A DNA stretch of 64,000 bases from contig NZ_JACIEU010000005.1 in assembly GCF_014197035.1 (NCBI RefSeq), forward strand, positions 62,001-126,000, written 5' to 3'. Under the pieces are notes generated by a model. That model saw nothing but the letters and a program-made list of their open reading frames with translations, had not been told where the DNA came from and made no database searches. The position numbers and the translations under genes are program-made. This stretch comes from Sphingobium scionense (lineage in GTDB: Bacteria > Pseudomonadota > Alphaproteobacteria > Sphingomonadales > Sphingomonadaceae). Below are positions 1 through 8,974 of the stretch, one piece after another (positions within the stretch are counted from its first letter, which is position 1; the number at the start of each line of letters is the position of its first letter).

Positions 1-32
1 CCGCGCCGCCGAATAGCGCGAGGCGCTTTGCT

Positions 33-350
33 TCAGCCGCAGCGGGCGCTGGTAATGACCATCTGATCGTCATAGCCGACGGTCAGCCGGTCGGGCCGGA
101 AGTCCATGGTCATGGCCATGTTTGGGCCGCCCCAGCGCAGCGTCTTGGCGCCCGATGCCTGGAGCAGTTCGGCGCCTAGCTCGGCGGTCGCTTTTTGTCC
201 GGTGAAGCGGTCGAGCCCGTCATTCTTGCACGGCCCTTGCGCCATGGCCGGTGGCGATGCGGAACCGGGGCTGTCGCTGCCGGTCCCGGCGCAGGCAGCC
301 AGGGACAGGAGCATCATTGCCGTCATGGGCATTGGCACCGGCATCCGCAT
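33..350 (-). CDS. I78-family peptidase inhibitor-like lipoprotein
   Basis: A 105-residue small exported protein. The N-terminus is hydrophobic and ends in a lipobox (LAAC, Cys20), so it is probably a lipoprotein. The mature part has the pattern of the I78 elastase-inhibitor family: Cys near residue 41, an FTGQ stretch, a 'sGAktlRwg' segment, 'RPDRLTV' and a terminal Cys-Gly. Family members inhibit serine proteases in the envelope, but many bacterial copies are untested. It lies 11 bp downstream of rnd on the same strand and is probably co-transcribed. Family assignment is from the residue pattern; inhibitory activity is inferred. Confidence 0.75.
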   Translation of the reverse strand: MRMPVPMPMTAMMLLSLAACAGTGSDSPGSASPPAMAQGPCKNDGLDRFTGQKATAELGAELLQASGAKTLRWGGPNMAMTMDFRPDRLTVGYDDQMVITSARCG

Positions 351-361
351 CGTTCGTCTCC

Positions 362-1528
362 TTATTCGGTCCGCGTCATCTTGAGGCGGCCATTTTTGAC
401 CGCGAAGGCAAGGCGCCCTTCGACCAGGTCTACCGCATCCCGGCCGAACTGGTCATAGCGCCAGCCTTCCAGGATCGCGAGATCGTCGCGCACGCCGGCG
501 GCCAGCGCCTCGATATCATCGGTGCGGGCGAGCAGGCGCGGGGCGACGTTGATGTCGCGCGAGCGGATCTTGAGCAGCAGCTTCAGCAGGTCGGCGACCA
601 GGGCGCCATCCTTGCCCAGGCCCGGCCGCTTGGGATCGCGTTCGGGCATCTCGTCCTTGCCCAGCGGCTTGTGGCTGGCGATCGCCGCCATCAGCCGGTT
701 GCCGATGTCGTTCGTCTTCCAGGTGGCGGACAGGCCACGCACCTTGCCCAGATCGTCCTGCACCCGTGGCGGATGGCTGGCGATGTCGGCCAGAGTCTCA
801 TCCTTGACGATGCGGCCGCGCGGCAGATTCTTGTCCTGGGCTTCCTTCTCGCGCCAGGCGGCCAGTGCCTTGAGGCGACCCAGCACATCGGCCTTGCGAC
901 TGGCGATGCGCACGCGCTTCCACGCCTCCGACGGGTCATTTTCATAATGGCTGGGATCGCTGATCCGTTCCATCTCCTGATCGAGCCAGTCGCCGCGCCC
1001 GGTCTTGCGCAATTCTTCCAGCATCTTGGGGAAGATTTCGATCAGATAGGTGACGTCGCCGATCGCATAGTCGATCTGGCGCTTGTCGAGCGGGCGGCGT
1101 GCCCAGTCGGTGAAACGCGCGCCCTTGTCGAGTTGCACGCCGAGCCAGGCGTCGACGAGGTTGCCATAGCCGATCTGTTCGCCAAGGCCCAGCGCCATGG
1201 CGGCGATCTGGGTGTCGAACATCGGATGCGGCGTCTTGCCGGTCAGGTTATGGACGATCTCGATATCCTGTCCTCCGGCATGGAAGACCTTCAAGACATC
1301 TTCATTGTCGACCATCAGGTCGAGCAGCGGCTTGAGGTCGATGCCGGGCGCCTTGGGGTCGATCGCGGCGGCTTCATGCGCATCAGCGACCTGGACCAGA
1401 CACAGTTCGGGCCAGTAGCTATTCTCGCGCATGAACTCGGTGTCGATCGCGACATAGGGCGATTTGGCCATGCGGGCGCAGAAATCGGAAAGCGTCTTGC
1501 TGTCGGTAATCAGCGGATGAATTTGCAT
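362..1528 (-). CDS. rnd: Ribonuclease D
   Basis: A 388-residue 3'-5' exoribonuclease that trims stable RNA and tRNA 3' ends. The DEDD-type active site is visible: Asp29 and Glu31 in 'DTEF', Asp88 in 'HAGGQDIE', and Tyr154 with Asp158 in 'YAIGD'. The C-terminal half is helical and matches the HRDC part of RNase D. The start at 1528 (MQIHPLI) is chosen because conserved sequence begins there; an upstream in-frame extension of 29 codons looks non-coding. It is divergent from aspS, with 128 bp between the two starts. Length is normal for the family. Confidence 0.95.
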   Translation of the reverse strand: MQIHPLITDSKTLSDFCARMAKSPYVAIDTEFMRENSYWPELCLVQVADAHEAAAIDPKAPGIDLKPLLDLMVDNEDVLKVFHAGGQDIEIVHNLTGKTPHPMFDTQIAAMALGLGEQIGYGNLVDAWLGVQLDKGARFTDWARRPLDKRQIDYAIGDVTYLIEIFPKMLEELRKTGRGDWLDQEMERISDPSHYENDPSEAWKRVRIASRKADVLGRLKALAAWREKEAQDKNLPRGRIVKDETLADIASHPPRVQDDLGKVRGLSATWKTNDIGNRLMAAIASHKPLGKDEMPERDPKRPGLGKDGALVADLLKLLLKIRSRDINVAPRLLARTDDIEALAAGVRDDLAILEGWRYDQFGRDAVDLVEGRLAFAVKNGRLKMTRTE

Positions 1529-1656
1529 ATGGTCTTCGATCTTATTATGGGCTGGCCCGCGTCCTGCGGGCTGGTCGATAATCGACAAGGCAAGCCCATA
1601 GCCGGGCCGCAACAATTTGTCATTTCCGTAAAACGAATTTGAAAGATCGAAACGCC

Positions 1657-3441
1657 ATGCACGCCTATCGCACGCACACCTGCGGCGCCCTTCGTGAAGC
1701 CGATGTCGGCGCGACCGTCCGCCTTTCGGGCTGGGTGCATCGCAAGCGCGATCATGGCGGCGTTCTTTTCATCGATCTGCGCGACCATTATGGCCTGACC
1801 CAGATCGTCGCGAAGGCGGACAGTGAGCCGCTGCGCATCCTGGATGGCCTGCGGGCGGAATCGGTTGTGACGATCGACGGCACCGTCGTGGCGCGCGGCG
1901 CGGAAGCGACCAATCCGAAGATGGCGACCGGCACGATCGAGGTCGTCGCCGATAGCGTGACCGTGCAGTCGACCGCCGCCGAATTGCCGCTGCCCGTGGC
2001 GGGCGAGCAGGAATATCCCGAGGATATCCGCCTGCGCTACCGCTTCCTGGACCTGCGCCGCGAGACGCTGCACGCCAATATCGTCACCCGCACCAAGATC
2101 ATCCGCGACATGCGCCGCCGCATGGAAGATGTCGGCTTCACCGAATATTCGACGCCGATCCTGACCGCGTCCTCGCCCGAAGGCGCGCGCGACTTCCTGG
2201 TGCCCAGCCGTATCCATGCCGGCAAATTCTACGCCCTGCCTCAGGCGCCGCAGCAATATAAGCAGCTGCTGATGGTCGCCGGCTTCGACCGCTATTTCCA
2301 GATCGCGCCCTGCTTCCGCGACGAAGATCCGCGCGCCGATCGCCTGCCGGGCGAATTCTACCAGCTCGACCTGGAAATGAGCTTCGTGACCCAGGAAGAT
2401 GTCTGGAACACGATGGAGCCGGTGATCGCGAGCGTATTCGAGGAATTTGCGCAGGGCAAGCCGGTCACCCCGGCCGGCAGCTTCCCGCGCATCCCGCACG
2501 CCGAAGCCATGCTGAAATATGGCAGCGACAAGCCGGACCTGCGCAACCCGATCATCATCCAGGACGTGACCGAGCATTTCCACGGTTCGGGCTTCGGCAT
2601 CTTTGCCTCGCTGGTCGAGAGCGGCAATGTGATCCGCGCGATCCCGGCGCCGGGAGCGGGGGCAGGCAGCCGCAAATTTTTCGACGACATGAACAATTGG
2701 GCGCGCGGTGAAGGCTATTCGGGCCTGGGCTATATCAACATCAAGGATGGCGTCCCAGGCGGCCCGATCGCCAAGAATCACGGCGAGGAAGCGACTGCCA
2801 AGCTGATCGCGGCACTGGGCCTTGGTCCCAATGACGGCGTCTTCTTTGCCGCCGGCAAGGAATCGCAGGCGGCCAAGCTGGCGGGTCTGGCGCGTATCCG
2901 GGTGGGCGAAACGCTGGACCTGATCGACAAGGACCGGTTCGACCTGTGCTGGATCGTCGACTTCCCCTTCTATGAATATGACGAGGATACGAAGTCGGTC
3001 GATTTCGCGCACAACCCCTTCTCGATGCCGCAGGGTGGTCTGGATGCGCTGAACAACCAGGATCCGCTGACGATCAACGCCTATCAATATGACATGGTCT
3101 GCAACGGCTTCGAGATCGCGTCGGGTTCGATCCGCAACCAGTCGCCCGAGGCGATGGTCAAGGCGTTCGAGATCGTCGGCCTGAGCCAGGCGGACGTGGA
3201 AGAGCGCTTCGGTGGCCTCTATCGCGCGTTCCAATATGGCGCGCCGCCGCATGGTGGCATGGCTGCGGGCGTCGATCGCATCGTGATGCTGCTGTGCGGC
3301 GCGCAGAATCTGCGCGAGATCACGCTGTTCCCGATGAACCAGCGCGCCGAAGACCTGTTGATGGGCGCGCCGAGCGCCGCCGAGTTCAAGCAGCTGCGCG
3401 AACTCAACATCCGGGTGGTGGAGCCGCAAGCGAAGGCATAA
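1657..3441 (+). CDS. aspS: Aspartate--tRNA(Asp/Asn) ligase
   Basis: A 594-residue class II aminoacyl-tRNA synthetase of the bacterial AspRS type. It has an N-terminal OB-fold anticodon-binding domain (about residues 1-110), a catalytic core with class II motif 2 ([10 protein letters not shown]), a GAD insertion in the middle, and motif 3 near the end (GVDRIVMLL). Start 1657 ([10 protein letters not shown]) matches the family N-terminus; a TTG six codons upstream is less likely. Alphaproteobacterial enzymes of this type are often non-discriminating and also charge tRNA-Asn, but that cannot be decided here. A clear intrinsic terminator follows. Confidence 0.97.
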   Translation: MHAYRTHTCGALREADVGATVRLSGWVHRKRDHGGVLFIDLRDHYGLTQIVAKADSEPLRILDGLRAESVVTIDGTVVARGAEATNPKMATGTIEVVADSVTVQSTAAELPLPVAGEQEYPEDIRLRYRFLDLRRETLHANIVTRTKIIRDMRRRMEDVGFTEYSTPILTASSPEGARDFLVPSRIHAGKFYALPQAPQQYKQLLMVAGFDRYFQIAPCFRDEDPRADRLPGEFYQLDLEMSFVTQEDVWNTMEPVIASVFEEFAQGKPVTPAGSFPRIPHAEAMLKYGSDKPDLRNPIIIQDVTEHFHGSGFGIFASLVESGNVIRAIPAPGAGAGSRKFFDDMNNWARGEGYSGLGYINIKDGVPGGPIAKNHGEEATAKLIAALGLGPNDGVFFAAGKESQAAKLAGLARIRVGETLDLIDKDRFDLCWIVDFPFYEYDEDTKSVDFAHNPFSMPQGGLDALNNQDPLTINAYQYDMVCNGFEIASGSIRNQSPEAMVKAFEIVGLSQADVEERFGGLYRAFQYGAPPHGGMAAGVDRIVMLLCGAQNLREITLFPMNQRAEDLLMGAPSAAEFKQLRELNIRVVEPQAKA

Positions 3442-3471
3442 GCCTTTCCATCGGTTGGACAGAACGGGGTT

Positions 3472-3500
3472 CCTGCCTTCGGGCAGGGGCCTTTTTCTTT
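3472..3500 (+). terminator. Rho-independent terminator of aspS
   Basis: CCTGCC (3472-3477), a TTCG tetraloop, then GGCAGG (3482-3487), followed by GGC and a T-rich run to 3500. It sits 30 bp after the aspS stop. Confidence 0.85.
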
Positions 3501-3559
3501 GCCCGCTTGCCTTACTGTATTGTTGTGATAACACGCATGTCGGCAAGGGAGGATGGCGG

Positions 3560-4636
3560 ATGATGCGGACGATCATGGCGATGCTGACAGCGGGGCTTGC
3601 GGCGGCGTCGGTGCAGGCGACTGGTCCCGGTTTCGATCCGCGCGCTTTGAAGGAGGTTGCCGGGCCGCCCAATGAGGTGATGGTGTTGGGCACGCCCCAT
3701 CTGTCTGGCTGGCCAAAGGATTTCGATGCGCAGGCGCTGGGGCCGTTGATCGACCGGCTGGCGGCGTGGAAGCCGCAATCGATCGCGGTCGAGTCCCTGT
3801 CCGGCCTGCAGTGCGATGCCCTACGCCGCGCGCCGTTCCGTTATGCGGAGACGGTGGAAATCTATTGCTGGGATGCGACGCCGGCGCGCAAGGCGACCGG
3901 GCTGGACGTGCCGGCCGCCACGGCAGAGGTCGATGGGCGCCTGGCCGCCTGGCCGGAGCGACCGACGGCGTCTGATCGGCGGCACCTGGCCGCGCTGTTC
4001 CTGGCGGCGGAGGATCAGGGATCGGCGCTGGTGCAGTGGCTGCGTCTGGCGCCTGCCGACCGGCATGCCGGGGACGGGCTGGACGCCGTGCTGGTGGCGC
4101 GGCTCGAAACGCTGCGCCAGCGGCGCAACGAGGAATTTCTGATCGCCGCGCCGCTCGCTGCCCGGCTGGGGCTGGAACGGCTGGAACCGATGGACGACCA
4201 CAGCGCAGACCGGCCCTATCGCAATGCCGAGGAAGAGAAGGCGGCTGGCGCGGCGATCATGAAGGCATGGGACAATGCGGCGACCGCGCGCCGCAAGGCG
4301 GCTGACGCGGCGCTGCAATCCGGTATCAGGACGGGGTCCGGCGTGCTGGCGCTCTATCGCGACTATAATGCGCCGGAACAGGCGCAGACCATCTATGACA
4401 GCGATTTCGGCGCGGCGCTCAAGGAACCGTCGCTCCAACGGTTCGGGCGTGGCTATGCGGGCTATTGGGAGGTGCGCAACCTGCGCATGGCGGCCAATAT
4501 CCGCGACGTGTTCGCCGCCGCGCCGGGCCAGCGCATGCTGGTGATCGTCGGCGCCTCGCACAAATATTATCTCCAGGCCTATCTCGACATCATGCACGAT
4601 GTGCGGCTGGTCGATACCGACGCCGTGCTGCACTGA
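3560..4636 (+). CDS. DUF5694-like exported protein
   Basis: A 358-residue protein with a Sec-type signal peptide (about residues 1-20). The start at 3560 is supported by a GGGAGG ribosome site at 3547-3552. The mature part begins with 'VMVLGTPHL', followed by a 'PQSIAVES' strand, a central 'RRNEEFLIAAPLAARLGL' helix, and a C-terminal 'VIVGASHKYYLQAYL' segment. This order is typical of DUF5694, a relative of the TraB/GumN haem-binding-like fold. The biochemical role is unknown. It stands between aspS and ppk2; the 65-bp gap to ppk2 allows co-transcription. Confidence 0.75.
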   Translation: MMRTIMAMLTAGLAAASVQATGPGFDPRALKEVAGPPNEVMVLGTPHLSGWPKDFDAQALGPLIDRLAAWKPQSIAVESLSGLQCDALRRAPFRYAETVEIYCWDATPARKATGLDVPAATAEVDGRLAAWPERPTASDRRHLAALFLAAEDQGSALVQWLRLAPADRHAGDGLDAVLVARLETLRQRRNEEFLIAAPLAARLGLERLEPMDDHSADRPYRNAEEEKAAGAAIMKAWDNAATARRKAADAALQSGIRTGSGVLALYRDYNAPEQAQTIYDSDFGAALKEPSLQRFGRGYAGYWEVRNLRMAANIRDVFAAAPGQRMLVIVGASHKYYLQAYLDIMHDVRLVDTDAVLH

Positions 4637-4701
4637 GAGCGCTCTTGCCCTTGGCGGCGCGGTTCGATCTAATCGGCCGTCCCCTTGCAGGAGAGCGGTG
4701 C

Positions 4702-5487
4702 ATGACGATCAATCTGTCGGACTATGAGACCGGGGCGAAATATAAGGGCGATTATGATGCGGCGCTGCTGGCGCTGCAGCATCGCCTGTCGAAGATCCAG
4801 GTCGCCCATATTCTGCACAACCGTCGGACCGTCATCATGCTGGAGGGCTGGGACGGCGCGGGCAAGGGCGGCATCATCAAGCGGATGACGGCAGATTGGG
4901 ATCCGCGTTACTATCAGGTCCACCCGATCGCCGCGCCGACGCGCGAGGAACTGGACCATCATTTCCTCTGGCGCTTCTGGACCCGGCTGCCCGCCAGCCA
5001 GAATATCGGCCTGTTCGACCGCAGCTGGTATGGCCGGGTGCTGGTGGAGCGGGTGGAGAAATATGCCGCCAAGGCGGAATGGAAGCGGGGCTACAAGGAT
5101 ATCAACGCGTTCGAGGCGCAGCAGATCGAGACCGGCACCAACATCATCAAACTGTTCGTCCACATCACCCAGGAGACGCAGGACGAGCAACTGGCGCAGC
5201 GGCTGGATACGCCGTGGAAGCGGTGGAAGACCGGTGCGGACGATTATCGCAACCGGGCCAGGCGGATCGAATATTGGGATGCGATGCATGACATGTTCGA
5301 GAAGACCGACACCAAGCAGGCGCCCTGGAAGGTGATCGACAATAATAACCGCAAGTCCGGGCGAATCGCGGCGCTGACCTATGTGGCGGAGCGGCTGGAG
5401 AAACGGGTGCCGATGGATTTCCCGGCGCCTGATCCCGAGGTGGTCAAGCTGGCGCGGGAGGCATTTGGCTATAAGCTGGCAAAATAA
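4702..5487 (+). CDS. ppk2: Polyphosphate kinase 2
   Basis: A 261-residue cytosolic PPK2-family enzyme that transfers phosphate between polyphosphate and nucleotides. The Walker A motif is 'GWDGAGKGG' (residues 49-57), and the Walker B/lid region includes 'FDRSWYGR'. Both are hallmarks of the family. Start 4702 is preceded by GCAGGAGAG. The direction (ADP/GDP phosphorylation or polyP synthesis) cannot be read from sequence. The gene fits a broader phosphate theme in this window but is far from the phytase operon. Confidence 0.93.
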   Translation: MTINLSDYETGAKYKGDYDAALLALQHRLSKIQVAHILHNRRTVIMLEGWDGAGKGGIIKRMTADWDPRYYQVHPIAAPTREELDHHFLWRFWTRLPASQNIGLFDRSWYGRVLVERVEKYAAKAEWKRGYKDINAFEAQQIETGTNIIKLFVHITQETQDEQLAQRLDTPWKRWKTGADDYRNRARRIEYWDAMHDMFEKTDTKQAPWKVIDNNNRKSGRIAALTYVAERLEKRVPMDFPAPDPEVVKLAREAFGYKLAK

Positions 5488-5568
5488 TTACTTAAAAACA
5501 ATGATATGTAACAAAAGCGTCATGAAATACTAAGTGGTCATTTACCCTTTTCTTCTAGGCGGGGCGCC

Positions 5569-6897
5569 ATGTACGCGCCCCAGATGCTTGATCGGCCCGA
5601 TCCGGAGCCGCATGCCGCCGCCGACACCGTTGTGCCTTTTGCGCAGGGCCGTCGTGCGATCCGTCTCGGTCAGCCGCTGAGCGATGCGGTCGACCGGTTC
5701 CAGGAGGATCCTGCGCTGCGCTTGTTGCCGGTTGTAGATGTCGCCGATCGACCGGTGGGCGCGATCTATGAGCGCGACATGCGGCAGATATTGTTCAACC
5801 CATTCGGTCATGCGCTGCTGCGCAACCCCAGTTTCGGAGGGCGCCTGGACGAGCATGTCCGCCCCTGCGCGATGGTGGAGCAGAGCGCCAGCATCGAACG
5901 GCTGATCGATCTCTATGCCGCGCAGGGCAGCGATTGCGAGGGACTGATCGTGACGCAGGGCGGCTGCTATGTCGGCGTGGTCGGCGGCCCCCTGCTGCTG
6001 CGGCTGGCGGCCGAGCGGGATAGGCGCGATGCGCTGGCCCGCACCCGGCGGCTGGAACATGTAACGCGCGAGAGCGGCGCATTTCGCGAGGATGTCGAGG
6101 CGCTGATCGCCGATCTGGTCGGCATGGCCGACATGTTGTCGGCGCGCGCGGAGCAGGCGGTGGAGCGGGCATCGGGCAATGGCGAGGCGGCGGCCGGCAT
6201 GGCGGTCGCAGCGGACCAGACCGCCGACAGCCTGCACGGTATCGCCAGCGGCGGGCAGGAACTGGGCGGGCTGTTCCAGGCGATGGAAAGCCAAGTGCGC
6301 GCGGCGGGCGAGGCGATCCGCGCGGCGGTGGCACAGACGCGGGTCGGTGCCGAGCAGACGGCGGCGCTGCGGGTCGAGGCGGATGGGATCGGCGCAGTCA
6401 TCACCCTGATCGACGATATTGCACGGGCGACGAGCATGTTGGCGCTCAATGCCAGTATCGAGGCGGCGCGGGCCGGCGAGGCGGGGCAGGGCTTTGCCGT
6501 GGTTGCGCGCGAGGTGAAGACGCTGGCGAATCAGACGCGCGAAGCGGCGGCCGAAATCAGCCAGCGCATCGGTCATGTCCGATTGGCGGTGGAAGCGGTG
6601 GCCGAAGGGCATCTGCATATGGACGCGGCAATGGCGACCGCGAACGAGGTGTCCGCATCGGTCTTTTCGGCGGTGGCGCGCCATGGCGCCTTCAGCCGGT
6701 CGATCGCCGCCAGCCTCTGCGAGGCCGGGTCGTCGAGCGACCATATTCGTCAGAGTGCGCACCAGATCAGTGACAATGCGCGCGCTGCGGCGGCCGGCGC
6801 ACATGACATTGGCGTGGCGGCAGGGCTGCTGGCCGAAGGGGCACACCGGCTGGATGACCGGGCGAGCGCCTTCTTGTGCGCGATCCAGACGCGCTGA
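5569..6897 (+). CDS. Soluble methyl-accepting chemotaxis protein with CBS-like sensor region
   Basis: A 442-residue protein without membrane segments. Residues about 25-155 look like a CBS-pair input domain ('LRLLPVVD', '[10 protein letters not shown]', '[14 protein letters not shown]'). The rest is coiled-coil chemoreceptor, with the conserved hairpin tip '[21 protein letters not shown]' near residues 290-310, the CheA/CheW contact site. It is probably a cytosolic chemoreceptor or scaffold sensing an internal ligand such as a nucleotide; the ligand is inferred. It has no adjacent che genes. The 61-aa gene after it is on the same strand 89 bp downstream. Confidence 0.88.
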   Translation: MYAPQMLDRPDPEPHAAADTVVPFAQGRRAIRLGQPLSDAVDRFQEDPALRLLPVVDVADRPVGAIYERDMRQILFNPFGHALLRNPSFGGRLDEHVRPCAMVEQSASIERLIDLYAAQGSDCEGLIVTQGGCYVGVVGGPLLLRLAAERDRRDALARTRRLEHVTRESGAFREDVEALIADLVGMADMLSARAEQAVERASGNGEAAAGMAVAADQTADSLHGIASGGQELGGLFQAMESQVRAAGEAIRAAVAQTRVGAEQTAALRVEADGIGAVITLIDDIARATSMLALNASIEAARAGEAGQGFAVVAREVKTLANQTREAAAEISQRIGHVRLAVEAVAEGHLHMDAAMATANEVSASVFSAVARHGAFSRSIAASLCEAGSSSDHIRQSAHQISDNARAAAAGAHDIGVAAGLLAEGAHRLDDRASAFLCAIQTR

Positions 6898-6986
6898 ATT
6901 ACAGAAAGCCTCTGGTAACAGCGTAAAAAGCGGCTAGTCTTTCTGCCAATGGGTCCAGCACGGGCCGAAAAATGGGAGAGAAGATC

Positions 6987-7172
6987 ATGCTCGTCATGTT
7001 CGTCGGCGTCGATCGCACCGAAACTGCGGTCAACCCTACCCAGGTGACCTTCGTCTCATCGGTGACAGACGGCACTCGCATCCGTTTTGGCGAAGGTCGC
7101 AGCATCACTGTGACCGAACCGATTGCCGAAGTGCTGGATTCGCTCAATCGCGCCCTGCGGCCGCACGAATAG
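6987..7172 (+). CDS. Small conserved-looking protein, FlbD-like pattern
   Basis: A 61-residue protein. Start 6987 is favoured because GGGAGAG (6974-6980) lies six bases before it; an ATG at 6972 would place that site inside the gene. The residue pattern (VNPTQV, then V..V.DGT.IRFGEGRSITVTEPIAEVLD) resembles FlbD-type small proteins: a short beta-rich module with a central 'asparagine-proline' and a C-terminal helix. It has no signal peptide or membrane segment. It follows the soluble chemoreceptor, which would suit a motility-linked role, but this is only a resemblance. A strong bidirectional hairpin follows. Confidence 0.6.
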   Translation: MLVMFVGVDRTETAVNPTQVTFVSSVTDGTRIRFGEGRSITVTEPIAEVLDSLNRALRPHE

Positions 7173-7238
7173 CGGTCTTTCCCCTCTTCCACTCCGATTG
7201 CGCTCTAATGGTGACAGCACCGTCTTGCGCCCCACAGT

Positions 7239-7274
7239 AAAAGGCCCGCCGCGCCATCGCGCAACGGGCCTTTT
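7239..7274. terminator. Bidirectional hairpin terminator between the 61-aa gene and recA
   Basis: Perfect 10-bp inverted repeat AAAAGGCCCG (7239-7248) / CGGGCCTTTT (7265-7274), with a GCG..CGC extension inside. The A and T runs on either flank fit a terminator usable in both directions between convergent genes. A weaker nested inverted repeat nearer recA (7304-7349, GCAGGA/TCCTGC with GCCCG/CGGGC inside) may add to recA termination. Confidence 0.85.
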
Positions 7275-7349
7275 CAGAGCGTGAAGCCAGAGGTGGACGA
7301 AAGGCAGGATCAGACGCCCGGTTGATCCGATCGGGCGCGGTCGTCCTGC

Positions 7350-8420
7350 TTATTCGTCATCCCCCGCTTCGGGGCCGGCCATCATCCCTTCGGCGACTTC
7401 CTCGGTCTTGCCGCGGATCGCCTTTTCCAGGCGGTCTGCCATTTCGGGATTTTCCTTGAGGAAAGTCTTGGCGTTCTCCCGACCCTGGCCGATGCGAACC
7501 GAGTCATAGGAGAACCAGGAACCCGACTTCTCGACCAGGCCGGCCTTGACGCCGAGATCCAGCATTTCGCCGATCTTGGAAATGCCTTCGCCATACATGA
7601 TGTCGAATTCGACCTGCTTGAACGGCGGGGCAACCTTGTTCTTGACGACCTTCACACGGGTCGAATTGCCGACAATCTCGTCGCGATCCTTGATCTGTCC
7701 GATGCGGCGGATGTCGAGGCGGACCGAGGCGTAGAATTTGAGCGCATTGCCGCCGGTCGTGGTTTCCGGATTGCCGTACATCACGCCGATCTTCATGCGG
7801 ACCTGGTTGATGAAGATCACCATGCACTTGGAGCGCGCGATCGAACCGGTCAGCTTGCGCAGCGCCTGGGACATGAGGCGGGCCTGCAGGCCTACATGGC
7901 TGTCGCCCATCTCGCCCTCGATTTCTGCGCGCGGCACCAGGGCGGCGACGGAGTCGATGACGAGAATATCGATCGCGTTGGAGCGCACCAGCGTATCGAC
8001 GATTTCCAGCGCCTGCTCGCCGGTGTCGGGTTGCGACACGATCAGTTCGTCGATGTCGACGCCCAGCTTCTTGGCATAGCCGGGGTCGAGCGCATGTTCG
8101 GCGTCGACGAAGGCAGCGGTGCCGCCGGCCTTCTGCGCCTCTGCGATCGCATGCAGGGTCAACGTGGTCTTGCCCGAGCTTTCGGGGCCGTAAATCTCGA
8201 TGATGCGGCCCTTGGGCAGGCCGCCGATGCCGAGCGCGATGTCGAGGCCGAGCGAACCGGTCGAGATCGATTCAATCTCGATCTTCTCGCGGCTACCGAG
8301 CTTCATCGCGCTGCCCTTGCCGAAGGCGCGATCAATCTGGGCGAGCGCCGCCTCCAATGCTTTCTGTCTGTCCATTGTGCCTGTCTTCTTGGAATCGATG
8401 AGTGAGAGCATAGCGGTCAT
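7350..8420 (-). CDS. recA: Recombinase A
   Basis: A 356-residue RecA: the strand-exchange ATPase and LexA co-protease of the SOS response. Walker A 'GPESSGKTT' is near residues 78-86. The L1/L2 region and an acidic tail (PEAGDDE) are present. Start 8420 (MTAMLSLID) gives the usual alphaproteobacterial length; an internal Met at about residue 16 (MDRQKAL) is the conserved alternative. The upstream reading frame to 8501 is interrupted as a gene by the SOS operator, so the longer start is unlikely. Confidence 0.97.
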   Translation of the reverse strand: MTAMLSLIDSKKTGTMDRQKALEAALAQIDRAFGKGSAMKLGSREKIEIESISTGSLGLDIALGIGGLPKGRIIEIYGPESSGKTTLTLHAIAEAQKAGGTAAFVDAEHALDPGYAKKLGVDIDELIVSQPDTGEQALEIVDTLVRSNAIDILVIDSVAALVPRAEIEGEMGDSHVGLQARLMSQALRKLTGSIARSKCMVIFINQVRMKIGVMYGNPETTTGGNALKFYASVRLDIRRIGQIKDRDEIVGNSTRVKVVKNKVAPPFKQVEFDIMYGEGISKIGEMLDLGVKAGLVEKSGSWFSYDSVRIGQGRENAKTFLKENPEMADRLEKAIRGKTEEVAEGMMAGPEAGDDE

Positions 8421-8495
8421 CGGCCTATCCCCTGTCAAGCGGATCGCGTCGAATCTCTCGGCGCCTGCCAATGATGTATCTGTTTTGTTCCTATG

Positions 8496-8510
8496 GAACA
8501 AGAGGGGAAC
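8496..8510 (-). promoter_or_regulatory. LexA/SOS box of recA (GTTC-N7-GTTC)
   Basis: On the plus strand GAAC (8496-8499), seven bases, GAAC (8507-8510); on the recA strand this is GTTC-N7-GTTC. This is the exact alphaproteobacterial LexA consensus. It ends 75 bp upstream of the recA start, where a promoter would be covered. A second GTTC at 8487-8490 forms an inverted pair with the first GAAC. Confidence 0.85.
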
Positions 8511-8533
8511 GGAAATTTCCTATCTGTGACCTG

Positions 8534-8890
8534 TCAATCGGCCAATATCCTACCCAGCGCGCGTTCGACCGCACCGATGGTAAAAGGCTTGGCCAGGGTC
8601 GGGCGATCTGCATGGGCGGGCGGCAGGTCGTCGGCCATGCCCCCGGTCGCGAACAGGAACGGGATCGCCTGCTGTGCGAGGATATCGGCGACCGGCCAGC
8701 TTTTTTCACCCTGCAGATTGCAGTCGAGCAGGGCCGCATCGAAACCGCCTTCACGCGCGAACGTGCAGGCTTCGTCGACTGACGCGGCCGTCGCATGCAG
8801 ACGATAGCCGAGTGTATCGAGATAATCCTCCAGCATCATGCCGATCATCGCTTCATCCTCGACGATCAGGATCGACTTGCCGTCAGCCAT
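8534..8890 (-). CDS. Single-domain response regulator
   Basis: A 118-residue CheY-like receiver with no output domain. The acidic pocket is Glu11/Asp12 ('VEDEA'), the phosphorylatable Asp is Asp56 ('LLDCNL'), and the conserved Lys lies in 'TLAKPF' near residue 102. Start 8890 (MADGKS) is preferred over a Met three codons earlier. It lies between cckA and recA on the same strand, 84 bp after cckA. Such stand-alone receivers usually act by protein contact. A link to the CckA phosphorelay is possible from position but unproven; it is not an obvious DivK or CpdR. Confidence 0.88.
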   Translation of the reverse strand: MADGKSILIVEDEAMIGMMLEDYLDTLGYRLHATAASVDEACTFAREGGFDAALLDCNLQGEKSWPVADILAQQAIPFLFATGGMADDLPPAHADRPTLAKPFTIGAVERALGRILAD

Positions 8891-8974
8891 GTGCTGCAAT
8901 CCCCTTCTTCTGCCCCGCTTCGCTACCCAATGGGCAACGCCTTGCCCAGCATAATCGCCAGGAGTGCGAGAAGT

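Noticed and set aside
1510..3693. Long open frame on the minus strand across aspS, and similar ones opposite hppA (24254-26407), the M1 peptidase (38796-41255) and cckA (8795-10723)
   Set aside because: They are mirrors of strongly conserved genes in GC-rich codon usage, rich in Arg, Ala, Asp and His, without domain motifs or ribosome sites.
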